Shown here: positions 25,253-34,609 of the stretch, piece after piece
How positions within the stretch are numbered: the first letter of the stretch is position 1
Layout: each line of letters starts with the position of its first letter
DNA from: Gammaproteobacteria bacterium
GTDB lineage: Bacteria > Pseudomonadota > Gammaproteobacteria > Steroidobacterales > UBA11654
NCBI GenBank assembly: GCA_029244925.1
Contig: JAQWQE010000010.1
Coordinates: 1 to 61,254 of the forward strand
Direction: 5' to 3'
Length of the DNA: 61,254 nt
Program-made: the position numbers and the translations under genes
Notes under the pieces: generated by a model
What the model was told of the DNA's origin: nothing
The model's database searches: none
Seen by the model: only the letters and a program-made list of their open reading frames with translations

Positions 25253-26359
25253 ATGATTTATTTTTCAGTATTTTTTCTACTAATATTGCTTCGTTTAGCA
25301 TGTTCAGGCAAACGAAAATTGCTGCTAGAGATTTCACCACTGGTTTATTTTCTATTATTTTTATTTGTTGCATTCCGCTATGAGGTTGGATGTGATTGGC
25401 CAACATACAGGGAATGGTATGCAAATTTTGGAGTAGTTGGTCTTGGGATGGAGTTAACGTTTATGAACCCAACTTATTGGGGGATAATGAAAGCCATGAA
25501 ATCACTAGATATGACCTATCCTTGGCTCAATGTGATTTATGCTTCAATATTTTTTACTACTAGTTGGATATTTATTAGACGTCAGCCCGACCCTCTTGCA
25601 GTTATCATCCTTATGTTTCCTCTGCTAATCATGAATATGCCTATGTCAGCTCTTAGGCAAGCTGCAGCAATAGGGATTATTATGGTTGCTTATCTTGCTT
25701 TCATAGATAAGAAATTAACTAAGTATATAGTCCTTACCATTCTTGCTACTCTTTTTCATTCTAGTGCACTTATATTTGTGGTATTGATACCATTTGTCAA
25801 AGGCGAGGTTGATTACAAGAAATTAATAACCGGAGGTCTTCTTGCTTTGCCTGGCATAATAGCTTTAGCTTTATCTGATCTTGGACAACTTGCAGCTCTT
25901 AGGTATGTTGATACTGGTTATGAGGCCTATGGAGCTATCTACCGAGTTGGTTTACTAGCAATTTCTTCACTTATTTTTCTACTCTTTTTTAGAAAACAGT
26001 GGTTAAAAAAATATCCAAAAGAATATTCTTTGATGATGGTTGGATCATCAATGATGTTGGTTTGCTTTTTATCATTATCAGTCTCAACAATCATTGGCGA
26101 TAGATTTGCCTATTATTTAATACCTTTGCAAGCAGCTTTCTTTGCTCGGATACCTTATATGGAAATAAAAAACTGGAAATCTTTTTGGGTTGCTACTCCA
26201 TATGCAATGAATCTTGCATTATTTTCTGTCTGGATACTTTTATCAGGGTTTTTTCAAACTTGCTATCTACCATACAACACATGGATATTGGGCCAACCTG
26301 ATTCCAGGGGAGATTATTATGAATTCTGGGAAGGTGATTATGGAGGAATCTACGACTAG
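25253..26359 (+). CDS. EpsG-family polysaccharide polymerase (Wzy role)
   Basis: A 368-aa integral membrane protein with about nine to ten hydrophobic segments. The motif FRYEVGCDWPTYREWY near residues 40-56 is the hallmark of the EpsG family of Wzy-like polymerases, and SALRQAAAIGIIM is another conserved segment. It probably polymerises lipid-linked repeat units on the periplasmic side, partnered by the Wzz-like protein at 9778. It is the only polymerase candidate I can see in the window. Its TAG stop shares one base with the GTG start of the next gene. Confidence 0.82.
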   Translation: MIYFSVFFLLILLRLACSGKRKLLLEISPLVYFLLFLFVAFRYEVGCDWPTYREWYANFGVVGLGMELTFMNPTYWGIMKAMKSLDMTYPWLNVIYASIFFTTSWIFIRRQPDPLAVIILMFPLLIMNMPMSALRQAAAIGIIMVAYLAFIDKKLTKYIVLTILATLFHSSALIFVVLIPFVKGEVDYKKLITGGLLALPGIIALALSDLGQLAALRYVDTGYEAYGAIYRVGLLAISSLIFLLFFRKQWLKKYPKEYSLMMVGSSMMLVCFLSLSVSTIIGDRFAYYLIPLQAAFFARIPYMEIKNWKSFWVATPYAMNLALFSVWILLSGFFQTCYLPYNTWILGQPDSRGDYYEFWEGDYGGIYD

Positions 26360-27495
26360 TGAAAAAAAGATTGTTATTTATTGTTAACGTTGATTGGTTT
26401 TTTTTATCTCATAGATTACCTATTGCACAAGCTGCAGCTGAAAAAGGATACGAAGTTCATATAGCAACAAGTCTAACTCAACCAATTAATGAATTGGAAA
26501 ATCTAGGATTTCAGATTCACCCAATAAAATTAAATAGAGGTAAATATGATATTTTTTCAATATTAGTTTATTTTTTTAGGATTATTACTTTAATTCCAAA
26601 GATCAAACCCGATTTAATCCACCTTGTTACAATAAAACCAGTTTTAATTGGGGGTATTGCTTCAAGGATATTAAGAGTCCCAAGTGTCTTATATGCAATT
26701 TCTGGAATGGGATATGTATTTATTGGGAAAAGTTTTTTCCATAAAATACTACGTAAACTTATATCAGTTTTGTATAAATTTGCTTTAAATCACAAAAATT
26801 CAATAGTCGTCTTTCAAAACACTACTGACAAAAGAGATATTAGCCATATAGCCAATTTAGACCAGAGCTCATGTGAGATGATTAAAGGCTCTGGTGTTGA
26901 TATTAATTTATATGAAGTGACTGATCTTCCTAATGGGAAACCTATAATAATGTTCGCTTCTAGATTGATAAAAGATAAGGGCATTTATGAATTTGTTAAT
27001 GCTGCCAAAGACTTAGTAATATCAGAAAATAATGCCCTAAGATTTGTAATAGTTGGAGATATTGATCCAGAAAATCAGTCATCATTAAGTAAACAAGAGC
27101 TTCAAAACTGGGTTGATGAAGGAGTTATTGAGCATTGGGGGTTTCAAACAGATATGTTTGACGTTCTTTCTAAAGCATCATTAGTTGTTTTGCCTTCATA
27201 CAGAGAAGGATTACCAAAAGTTTTAATTGAAGCAGCTGCTTGTGGACGAGCTGTATTAACAACAGATGTTCCCGGATGTAGAGATGCTATTATTCCAAAT
27301 ATAACAGGAAGATTAGTTCCAGTGAGAGATGCATCAGCACTTAAAGCTGAAATCAAGCATTTAATTAGTGATAGAGGATTACTAACAAAAATGGGTGTTG
27401 AAGGAAGAAAACTAGCAGTGGAAAATTTTGATCTAAGTTTTGTGATTCAGAAGCATTTGAATCTTTATCAATCCTTAATAAGAAATATTTCATAA
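26359..27495 (+). CDS. Glycosyltransferase family 4
   Basis: A 378-aa GT-B glycosyltransferase starting at GTG 26359, overlapping the polymerase stop by one base. N-terminal acceptor domain opens with VDWFFLSHRLPIAQAA; the C-terminal donor domain has FASRLIKDKGIYEF and the sugar-nucleotide motif PSYREGLPKVLIEAAACGR (EX7E). It resembles the PglA/WbnH type that adds a HexNAc or similar residue to a lipid-linked sugar. Its close coupling with epimerase, dehydratase and initiating transferase genes suggests it adds the second sugar of the repeat. Confidence 0.85.
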   Translation: MKKRLLFIVNVDWFFLSHRLPIAQAAAEKGYEVHIATSLTQPINELENLGFQIHPIKLNRGKYDIFSILVYFFRIITLIPKIKPDLIHLVTIKPVLIGGIASRILRVPSVLYAISGMGYVFIGKSFFHKILRKLISVLYKFALNHKNSIVVFQNTTDKRDISHIANLDQSSCEMIKGSGVDINLYEVTDLPNGKPIIMFASRLIKDKGIYEFVNAAKDLVISENNALRFVIVGDIDPENQSSLSKQELQNWVDEGVIEHWGFQTDMFDVLSKASLVVLPSYREGLPKVLIEAAACGRAVLTTDVPGCRDAIIPNITGRLVPVRDASALKAEIKHLISDRGLLTKMGVEGRKLAVENFDLSFVIQKHLNLYQSLIRNIS

Positions 27496-27496
27496 A

Positions 27497-28441
27497 ATGA
27501 TCTTAATTACTGGTTTTAATGGATTTATTGGCAATGCCTTAATAGGGGAGCTTTCCAAAAACAGTGAAATAAATATAAGAGCTACATCTAGAGCACAAAA
27601 TAAAATAAATAAGAAAAATATAGATATCGTTTCAACTGGAGAGATTAACTCTGATACTAATTGGCAAGAAGCGCTTGAAGATTGCACTACAGTTATTCAT
27701 ACGGCTGCACTCACACATCAGATGGATACAAGTAAAGAAGAAGTAACACTAGAAAAATATTTAGAAATTAATACTAAGGGCACGCTAAACTTAGCCAATC
27801 AGGCTGCAAGGAATGGTGTTGAGAGATTCATTTTTTTATCATCTATTAAAGTCAATGGTGAATGTACACCAATCAATAAGCCTTTTAGGTTCGATGATAT
27901 TCCTAAACCTACCGATAATTATGCGAAGTCTAAGCATGAGGCTGAATCTGGTTTAAAAGAAATTTCAGATAAAACAGGAATGGAGGTAGTTATTATTCGT
28001 TCTCCATTGGTTTATGGACCAGGAGTTAAAGCTAATTTTGCTTTTCTTATAAAAGTTATTTCAAAAGGTTTACCATTGCCTTTGTTACAAGTGACTAGCA
28101 ATAAGAGAAGTTTTGTATCTTTATATAATTTAATTGATCTTATAATAACTTCAATCGATCATCCAAAAGCTGCAAATGAAACATTCTTAGTTAGTGACGG
28201 GAAAGATTTATCAACTGCTGAACTCATAAAGATTATCAGCAAAATCATGAATAAAAAATCTAGATTATTTCCGGTGCCTATATTTCTTTTAAAATTATTT
28301 GCAACAGTTTTAGGAAAAACAAATCTTCTTCGTCGCTTAGTCGAAAGTCTGCAAGTAGATATAACTCACACCTATGATATTCTTGGCTGGAAGCCTCCTT
28401 TAAGTGTTAATGAGGGTATGAAGAGGACAATTGAAAATTAA
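27497..28441 (+). CDS. NAD-dependent epimerase/4-ketoreductase (WbpV/WreQ-like)
   Basis: A 314-aa extended SDR: LITGFNGFIGNALIGEL at the start, SSIKVNGE, and the active-site YAKSK near residue 156. The style and context match the WbpV/WreQ group that reduces UDP-4-keto-6-deoxy-GlcNAc to UDP-QuiNAc. Consistent with this, the next two genes are a 4,6-dehydratase and a phosphosugar initiating transferase, the same trio known as WreQ-WreV-WreU in Rhizobium etli. An ordinary UDP-sugar 4-epimerase cannot be excluded. Confidence 0.72.
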   Translation: MILITGFNGFIGNALIGELSKNSEINIRATSRAQNKINKKNIDIVSTGEINSDTNWQEALEDCTTVIHTAALTHQMDTSKEEVTLEKYLEINTKGTLNLANQAARNGVERFIFLSSIKVNGECTPINKPFRFDDIPKPTDNYAKSKHEAESGLKEISDKTGMEVVIIRSPLVYGPGVKANFAFLIKVISKGLPLPLLQVTSNKRSFVSLYNLIDLIITSIDHPKAANETFLVSDGKDLSTAELIKIISKIMNKKSRLFPVPIFLLKLFATVLGKTNLLRRLVESLQVDITHTYDILGWKPPLSVNEGMKRTIEN

Positions 28442-28451
28442 TTAGAAAATT

Positions 28452-29639
28452 ATGAATATACTTTCATTGTTAAAACGGAAAGAACTGCTTTTTACTGAAG
28501 ATGTTTCAAATCTAGAGCGAACATTCAAGGATCTTCTCGAAGGTTCTAGAGTATTAGTAATCGGTGGAGCTGGAACTATAGGTCAAGCTACTTCTAAGGA
28601 AATTTTTAAACGTGAACCATCGGCACTTCATATCGTAGATATTAGTGAAAATAATATAGTCGAACTTGTGAGAGATATTAGAAGCACCTTGGGCTATGGC
28701 AAGTCTGATTTTAAAACTTTTGCTATAGACTCCCTAAGTAAAGAGTTTGATGCATTTATCAACACTGAAGGCCCATATGATTATGTCTTCAATCTCTCAG
28801 CTCTAAAGCATGTTAGAAGTGAGAGTGACCCATATACACTAATGCGTTTAGTAAATGTGAATATCTTCAATACGCTTAATTCGATTCAAACTGCAAATAA
28901 AATGGGCTCTAAAAACTATTTCTGTGTTTCTACTGACAAGGCAGCAAATCCTGTAAATATGATGGGCGCGAGTAAAAGAATAATGGAAATGTTTTTAATG
29001 AGAGAAAGCCTCAATCAGAAGATGTCAATGGCCCGTTTTGCAAACGTAGCTTTTTCAGATGGATCGCTTCTTCATGGATTTAATCAACGTATTTCTAAAA
29101 ATCAACCAATATCTGCGCCTAATGATGTTAAGAGATATTTTGTAACTCCTCAAGAGTCAGGTGAACTTTGTCTAATGTCAGGATTATTAGGAGAAAATAG
29201 AGATATTTTCTTCCCTAAGTTGAGTGAAAAGCTTCATTTAATAACTTTTGCTGAGATTGCAAAAAGATATCTAGAGAATTTGGGTTATGAAGCTTTTGAA
29301 TGTCAGAGCGAAAACGAAGCTAGAGCTAAAACAGATGAACTAATAAAAGATAAAAAATGGCCTTGCTTCTTTTTTGAAAGCGATACAACTGGAGAAAAAG
29401 ACTTCGAAGAGTTTTTTACTGATGACGAGGATTTAAATCTAGAAAAATTTAAGGGTGTCGGCGTAATAAGAAATGAAGCAGTCTTTGATAATAAACTTTT
29501 AGATCAGTTCGAAAGTGGAATCAGTCAGCTAATTACTAATGGCAATTGGAATAAGAAGGATATTGTCGATTTATTTTTTTTACTATTACCAGATTTTGCA
29601 CATAAAGAAACGGGTAAATATCTGGATCAGAGGATGTAA
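28452..29639 (+). CDS. UDP-GlcNAc 4,6-dehydratase-like (FlaA1/WbpM family, soluble)
   Basis: A 395-aa CapD/FlaA1-type SDR with no membrane domain (WbpM has about 660 aa). It has VIGGAGTIGQATSKEIF at residues 36-52, LSALKHVRSESDPY, and the active-site block STDKAANPVNMMGASKR, in which Met takes the place of the usual catalytic Tyr, as is normal in this family. The C-terminal 130 residues are Asp/Glu-rich (DEDLNLEKF). It should convert UDP-GlcNAc to the 4-keto-6-deoxy sugar for the reductase just upstream. Confidence 0.78.
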   Translation: MNILSLLKRKELLFTEDVSNLERTFKDLLEGSRVLVIGGAGTIGQATSKEIFKREPSALHIVDISENNIVELVRDIRSTLGYGKSDFKTFAIDSLSKEFDAFINTEGPYDYVFNLSALKHVRSESDPYTLMRLVNVNIFNTLNSIQTANKMGSKNYFCVSTDKAANPVNMMGASKRIMEMFLMRESLNQKMSMARFANVAFSDGSLLHGFNQRISKNQPISAPNDVKRYFVTPQESGELCLMSGLLGENRDIFFPKLSEKLHLITFAEIAKRYLENLGYEAFECQSENEARAKTDELIKDKKWPCFFFESDTTGEKDFEEFFTDDEDLNLEKFKGVGVIRNEAVFDNKLLDQFESGISQLITNGNWNKKDIVDLFFLLLPDFAHKETGKYLDQRM

Positions 29640-29644
29640 TTATT

Positions 29645-30319
29645 ATGAGAATATTTGATATATTATTTTCATCTCTAGCAATAGCAGTTCTATCGCCATT
29701 ATTTATTTTAGTCATTTTGATCTTAAGATTTACTGGTGAAGGTGAAGTATTCTTTGTACAGAATAGAATAGGGAAAGATGGAAACATATTTGGATTACTA
29801 AAATTTGTAACGATGTTAAAGGATAGCCCCAATATGGCTACAGGGACTGTTACTGTAAAAGGAGATCCTAGAATATTGCCGGTAGGATCACTATTACGAA
29901 AAACCAAGATCAATGAACTACCACAACTACTTAATATCCTAAAGGCTGACATGAGTGTAATTGGCCCAAGACCTTTAACGTATGATTCATTTTCAGCTTA
30001 CCCAAAAGAAACTCAAGATATTATCAAAAAAGTTCGTCCTGGTTTATCAGGAATAGGCTCCATTATATTCAGACAAGAAGAAGAGATATTATCTGGAGAG
30101 AAGAGAGGAATAGATTTCTACAAAAATACCTTGGCACCCTATAAGGGGAAGTTAGAAGAATGGTTTGTAGAACATAAAAGTATAAAGGTATATTTTTCAG
30201 CAATATTAGTCACTATTTGGGTAGTTATCTCTCCACAGTCGAATATACCATGGTCGATCTTTAAAGATCTTCCTGAACCTCCAGATCAACTAAAAAACCT
30301 ATTAAATTATCCTAATTAG
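29645..30319 (+). CDS. Undecaprenyl-phosphate sugar phosphotransferase (initiating)
   Basis: A 224-aa protein of the bacterial sugar transferase family (WcaJ C-terminal type). It has one N-terminal membrane segment (FDILFSSLAIAVLSPLFIL), then FVQNRIGKDGNIFGLLKF, LRKTKINELPQLLNILKADM and SVIGPRPL, the core catalytic motifs. It transfers a sugar-1-phosphate to undecaprenyl phosphate to begin repeat-unit assembly. By position with the dehydratase and ketoreductase, QuiNAc-1-P is the likely donor sugar (WreU-like). A second initiator of a different fold, wecA, lies at 57487. Confidence 0.87.
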   Translation: MRIFDILFSSLAIAVLSPLFILVILILRFTGEGEVFFVQNRIGKDGNIFGLLKFVTMLKDSPNMATGTVTVKGDPRILPVGSLLRKTKINELPQLLNILKADMSVIGPRPLTYDSFSAYPKETQDIIKKVRPGLSGIGSIIFRQEEEILSGEKRGIDFYKNTLAPYKGKLEEWFVEHKSIKVYFSAILVTIWVVISPQSNIPWSIFKDLPEPPDQLKNLLNYPN

Positions 30320-30363
30320 AATCTAGTATCTAAAACTCAATAAGATTTAAGATCAATTAAATA

Positions 30364-31950
30364 ATGAGAGGCTTCATGCAATTAATAAGTCAGATTTCAC
30401 AAAAAATCAAAACATTTGGCTATCTTTTTTCTTTGAGTGATGCCGATAAGAAATTTATAAAATTTTCAAAAAAACAATGGAGAAAAAATAAATATGATGA
30501 CACTGATGGAGAGCTACTAGTTGATCAAATGTTTTATGATCTATATATTTTTCAATTATCTTATATAACTAACTTTTTTCTTGAAAAGTATAATATTGCT
30601 CCTAAACATTTCCACTTTATCTCAAGAGAAAAGATTTTCTTAAGAATATTCTTTCAGTTTTTTAGACGTTTTTCTAGAGTAGATAAACTGTATACATCAT
30701 TTAACTGTAAATTTTCTTTAGGACAAAAATACTATAAAAAATCTATCCAAATAGCTGAAGAACTTGAATTTAAGTCAAAAGAAGAGTTATTAAACTTTAC
30801 ATATGAAGGAGTCAAATTAGGTGACTTAGTTTATGATACTTATCTCAGGATGTATCTTGAACCAACGGTTGATCTAGCAGACAAAAGACTAAAGAATGTT
30901 TTAATTAATGCTCTAGATATCTACTTTACTTCCAAAGAATATCTTAATAATAATGATGTAAAGAAAATAGTTCTAAGCCATGCAGTTTACATTCAGTATG
31001 CAATTCTTGGCAGAATAGGCTTGTCTCTTGGCATAGATGTATACATCTTTTCTTGGGAAAGAGTAGTGCATAAACTGACATCTGATCACCTTGTACCGAC
31101 ACCAAGACATCTAGAATATAAAGAAATATTTGAAAAGAAATCTAATAAGTCAGATCATAAGAATCAATCTAGAAAAATATTGAATGATAGACTCAATGGG
31201 CAAATAGACAGAGGTATTGCATATATGAAAACATCACCATATGCTGATACATCAGATCCAAATCAAAAAATATTTCTCAACAATGGTAAGCCTAAAGTAG
31301 CTTTGATGATGCATTGTTTCTATGACGCACCACACATATATAAAAATATGATCTTTGAAGATTTTTTTGAGTGGATTGAATTTGTTTTTTCAAGGGTAGA
31401 AAAAATGGATGTTGATTTCGTAGTGAAACCACACCCTAATGCTCAACCTTTAAATAATGAAATCATTGAAAATTTTAAGAAAAAATATCCAAATATTCGT
31501 TTCTTAGATAAAAATACCTCAAATAAAAAAATAATTGCAGAAGGAATTGATCTGCTACTAACTGTTTACGGAACAGTGGGACATGAATTCGCATATCATG
31601 ATGTTAAAGTTCTTATGGCTGGTGATAACCCTACCGCCGCTTATAATTTTTCATTGCTTCCATCTTCAAAAGACCAATATGAATATTATTTAATGAATAT
31701 AGACCAGATAGAATTAGAGATTAATAAAAAAGATATTGAAGAGTTTTTTTATATGCACTATCTAAACATAGGTGAGGGTAGAATAGAGGGAAACAATGAT
31801 TTATTTTTTGTTAGAAAGCGTGATTATGATCCGTCTAATAAAGATATGTTTATTGAGCTCATAGATGATGCGTCTTCAAAGAAATTTGATTGTATATTTG
31901 ATTCATTCTCTAAGGCAATAGAGCAGGTTGATTCTAGAACAACAGATTAA
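30364..31950 (+). CDS. Putative capsule-type glycosyltransferase (KpsC/CDP-glycerol transferase-like fold)
   Basis: A 528-aa soluble protein rich in Lys and aromatic residues. The first 280 residues are not recognisable. The C-terminal half has KPKVALMMHCFYDAPH, DVDFVVKPHPNAQ and DLLLTVYGTVGHEFAYHDVK, a pattern shared by capsule polysaccharide and CDP-glycerol glycerophosphotransferase-like GT-B proteins, where the conserved KPHP and the TV.GT.G.E loops bind the donor nucleotide. Probably adds a residue or phosphoglycerol-like group to the polysaccharide; exact chemistry unknown. Start at ATG 30364; another in-frame ATG at 30376 is possible. Confidence 0.68.
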   Translation: MRGFMQLISQISQKIKTFGYLFSLSDADKKFIKFSKKQWRKNKYDDTDGELLVDQMFYDLYIFQLSYITNFFLEKYNIAPKHFHFISREKIFLRIFFQFFRRFSRVDKLYTSFNCKFSLGQKYYKKSIQIAEELEFKSKEELLNFTYEGVKLGDLVYDTYLRMYLEPTVDLADKRLKNVLINALDIYFTSKEYLNNNDVKKIVLSHAVYIQYAILGRIGLSLGIDVYIFSWERVVHKLTSDHLVPTPRHLEYKEIFEKKSNKSDHKNQSRKILNDRLNGQIDRGIAYMKTSPYADTSDPNQKIFLNNGKPKVALMMHCFYDAPHIYKNMIFEDFFEWIEFVFSRVEKMDVDFVVKPHPNAQPLNNEIIENFKKKYPNIRFLDKNTSNKKIIAEGIDLLLTVYGTVGHEFAYHDVKVLMAGDNPTAAYNFSLLPSSKDQYEYYLMNIDQIELEINKKDIEEFFYMHYLNIGEGRIEGNNDLFFVRKRDYDPSNKDMFIELIDDASSKKFDCIFDSFSKAIEQVDSRTTD

Positions 31951-31971
31951 TGATTATTAAAGTTTTTAAAA

Positions 31972-33036
31972 ATGAATCACAAAGTAAATAGTCCTGTATT
32001 CATTACAGGTGTTTATAGAAGCGGTACCACAATTCTCACCGGTATTCTTGGTGCGCATGAGGAACTTGATATAAGCCATCCTTCTGTTCAATATTTTAGA
32101 TACATCTTAAAAAAGAATATTTCTCCTCATGATTACAAAGAAATTGTTCATTCTGTATCAGAGAGAGTGAATTTAAGATATGGCATTAAGCTAAATATAG
32201 AGAGAATAATTAGTGATATTAATGTGGGAATCTCTATAGAAGGAATTTGTCATAAAATAATTTACGATTCTATTATGAGATCACTTTATTTGAATAGCGG
32301 TAAGAGGTGGGGTGAGAAAAGCTTATTAGAGTGGACAAATATTCCGACATTTCTAGAAATGTTTCCAAAAGGAAAAACTATACACATTATAAGGGATCCT
32401 AGAGATGTCTTGGCCTCCTATAAAAATATGACATATGAAACAGGCGATAAGTATTTAGATGCTGTATTTAATTGCTTAGACTCAATGCAACATGCAAAAA
32501 AATATATCTCTAGCCTTCCCAAAGAACAATATTGTTTAGTATATTTCGAAGATCTTATTTCTAATAGAATTAGAGAAGTAGAACGGATATGTTCTTTTCT
32601 AGAAATAGGATTTGATAAATCATTATATAAAGAGGATAAAATAAAAGAAGGTGTTGGAGAAGGTTCTGTGAATTTAACTACAGCTAGCCATTCTTCTTTC
32701 CCTGAAGATATTGGGAATTCATTCAAAAGATGGGATACAAAACTTTCGAAAAACGAAATTTCTTTTACTGAGTCAATTTTATCTACAATGATGAGTGAAT
32801 TTGAATATGAACTTTCTCAATCATCTAAAAATAATCATATAGCATGGCTTGAGAAAATTATGAGTGATAATGCATTGATCAAAAAAAGATTCATAAATTT
32901 TCTTAAGACTGGCAAAGGCGTAGAGGAATTCCCCAGCGACCCCACAGATCCAAAAAATTGGTCAACTTCAACAAAAGAGCAAGGAAAGGTTCAAGGTAAA
33001 GGAGCTGCAGCTGCTTACAAGAAACTAAATACTTAA
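31972..33036 (+). CDS. PAPS-dependent sulfotransferase family protein
   Basis: A 354-aa protein with the two 3'-phosphoadenylylsulfate signatures: the 5'-phosphosulfate loop GVYRSGTTIL at residues 14-23 and the 3'-phosphate motif IHIIRDPRDVLASY near residues 136-149. It therefore probably sulfates a hydroxyl of the growing polysaccharide, giving extra negative charge, as is common in marine bacterial glycans. The C-terminal tail ends in an Ala/Lys-rich stretch (GKGAAAAYKKL) of unknown use. A cysQ gene at 58614 would recycle the PAP by-product. Confidence 0.82.
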   Translation: MNHKVNSPVFITGVYRSGTTILTGILGAHEELDISHPSVQYFRYILKKNISPHDYKEIVHSVSERVNLRYGIKLNIERIISDINVGISIEGICHKIIYDSIMRSLYLNSGKRWGEKSLLEWTNIPTFLEMFPKGKTIHIIRDPRDVLASYKNMTYETGDKYLDAVFNCLDSMQHAKKYISSLPKEQYCLVYFEDLISNRIREVERICSFLEIGFDKSLYKEDKIKEGVGEGSVNLTTASHSSFPEDIGNSFKRWDTKLSKNEISFTESILSTMMSEFEYELSQSSKNNHIAWLEKIMSDNALIKKRFINFLKTGKGVEEFPSDPTDPKNWSTSTKEQGKVQGKGAAAAYKKLNT

Positions 33037-33076
33037 TTAATGGTTTGTAATTATCTTTCTAGAAAGGAATATAGTT

Positions 33077-33892
33077 TTGATTAAGAAACTTAAATTAATA
33101 TTACGGTTATTTATCCCCCCTTTTGTTAATGAGTGTAGGAAATTTGTTAATAGAAATAATAGGATAACTTTTAAGGGTAAATATACTTCTTGGGAAGAAG
33201 CGCTAATTGCATCCAAAGGTGGTTATGACTCACCAGCAATCTTAGAGAAAGTAAAAGACGCATCACTTAAAGTAAAAAAAGGTGAAGCTATTTTTGAAAG
33301 AGATTCTGTTTGTTTTTATGAAGAGGATTACAGATGGCCATTGCTGTCTTCATTGCTTTTTATAGCAAACATTAATGACTCCAAACTTAAAGTATTGGAC
33401 TTTGGAGGTTCTCTAGGAAGTTTTTACAATCAGCATAAAAAATATATGAGAGGCATTAAAGATCTTAAGTGGTATATAGTAGAGCAAGAAAATTTTGTAG
33501 AATGTGGAAAATCAGAATTTCAAAGCGATGTGTTAAGATTTAAAGGAACAATTAGCGAATGCTTGAAGGAAAGCTCAATTGATGTTGTTTTATTGTCTAG
33601 TGTTATTCAGTATTTACAATCACCTTATTCAATTATTAGTGACATTTTTAATGCTAATCCAGATTTTATTTTAATTGATCGAACTCCATATATTAATGAA
33701 GATAATGATATGATCAAAAATCAGCATATACCTCTATCCAAGGGGGGAGGATCTTATCCTTCTTGGTTTTTTTCAAAAGAAAAGTTTTTGTCAACATTCA
33801 AAGAAGCAGGCTATGAATGCCTAATTGAATTTGATTGTGATGAAGACTTTGGTGTTGGGGACTTTAAAGGAATGTTTTTTGGGAAATGTTGA
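33077..33892 (+). CDS. Putative methyltransferase, TIGR04325 type
   Basis: A 271-aa protein starting at TTG 33077 behind a good AAAGGA. It has GKYTSWEEALIASKGGYDS near residue 35, a motif typical of the TIGR04325 family found in LPS and capsule clusters, then a SAM-binding-like glycine loop VLDFGGSLGSFY about residue 110 and the end motif SYPSWFFSKEKFL. The family is assigned as methyltransferase by fold; substrates are not known. It overlaps the next methyltransferase gene by 7 nt, suggesting coupled translation and possibly two methylations of one residue. Confidence 0.78.
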   Translation: MIKKLKLILRLFIPPFVNECRKFVNRNNRITFKGKYTSWEEALIASKGGYDSPAILEKVKDASLKVKKGEAIFERDSVCFYEEDYRWPLLSSLLFIANINDSKLKVLDFGGSLGSFYNQHKKYMRGIKDLKWYIVEQENFVECGKSEFQSDVLRFKGTISECLKESSIDVVLLSSVIQYLQSPYSIISDIFNANPDFILIDRTPYINEDNDMIKNQHIPLSKGGGSYPSWFFSKEKFLSTFKEAGYECLIEFDCDEDFGVGDFKGMFFGKC

Positions 33893-34608
33893 AGAGTAAA
33901 CTACGTTATATTTATGAGAAAGAGATGTATTTTCCTTCTTTGCTATCTCTATTTATAAACCCCTTCTATTTTGGTAGAAAAGGTTTGTATGAGAATGTAA
34001 AAGATTTGGCATCAAATATTACTGGTAAGACATTAGATGTAGGCTGTGGGTTAAAGCCTTATCAAAAGCTGTATCATTCATCTGAATATATTGGTCTAGA
34101 GTATGACACGCCTGAAAATAGAGAATCAAAGAACGCAGATTATTTTTATGATGGAACTACATTCCCGTTCGAGAAGAGCTCCTTTGATTCAGTGGTTGTG
34201 AATGAGGTCTTTGAGCATGTATTTAATCCAAATAATTTTCTAAAACAAATAAATGAAGTTCTTAAAAAAGATGGGATCTTATTTATGACGATGCCTTTTG
34301 CATGGGATGAACATGAACAACCATTTGACTATGCTCGATATACTTCATTCGGGATTTCTTCAATACTAAAAAAACATGGCTTTGAAATAATCACACAAAG
34401 AAAATCTGTCAGTGATATAAGAGTTATCTTTCAGCAATTAAATCTCTACATATGGAAAAAGCTTAGAACTAAAAGTGGTATTTTAAATCAAATAATCATC
34501 TTATTTCTGATATCACCTTTTAATATTCTAGGGGAAATTCTAAATCTTATACTTCCTAATAACCCAGATTTATATTTAGACAATATCGTTCTAGCCCGAA
34601 AGGTGTAA
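33886..34608 (+). CDS. Class I SAM-dependent methyltransferase
   Basis: A 240-aa protein with the Rossmann methyltransferase core: TLDVGCGLKPYQKLY (motif I) near residue 49, YIGLEYD, SFDSVVVNEVFEHVF, and DGILFMTMPFAWDEHEQP. Residues after about 190 are hydrophobic (IIILFLISPFNILGEIL), perhaps a membrane-associating helix. Probably O- or N-methylates a sugar in the repeat. The ATG at 33886 lies inside the preceding gene. Confidence 0.82.
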   Translation: MLKSKLRYIYEKEMYFPSLLSLFINPFYFGRKGLYENVKDLASNITGKTLDVGCGLKPYQKLYHSSEYIGLEYDTPENRESKNADYFYDGTTFPFEKSSFDSVVVNEVFEHVFNPNNFLKQINEVLKKDGILFMTMPFAWDEHEQPFDYARYTSFGISSILKKHGFEIITQRKSVSDIRVIFQQLNLYIWKKLRTKSGILNQIIILFLISPFNILGEILNLILPNNPDLYLDNIVLARKV

Positions 34609-34609
34609 T

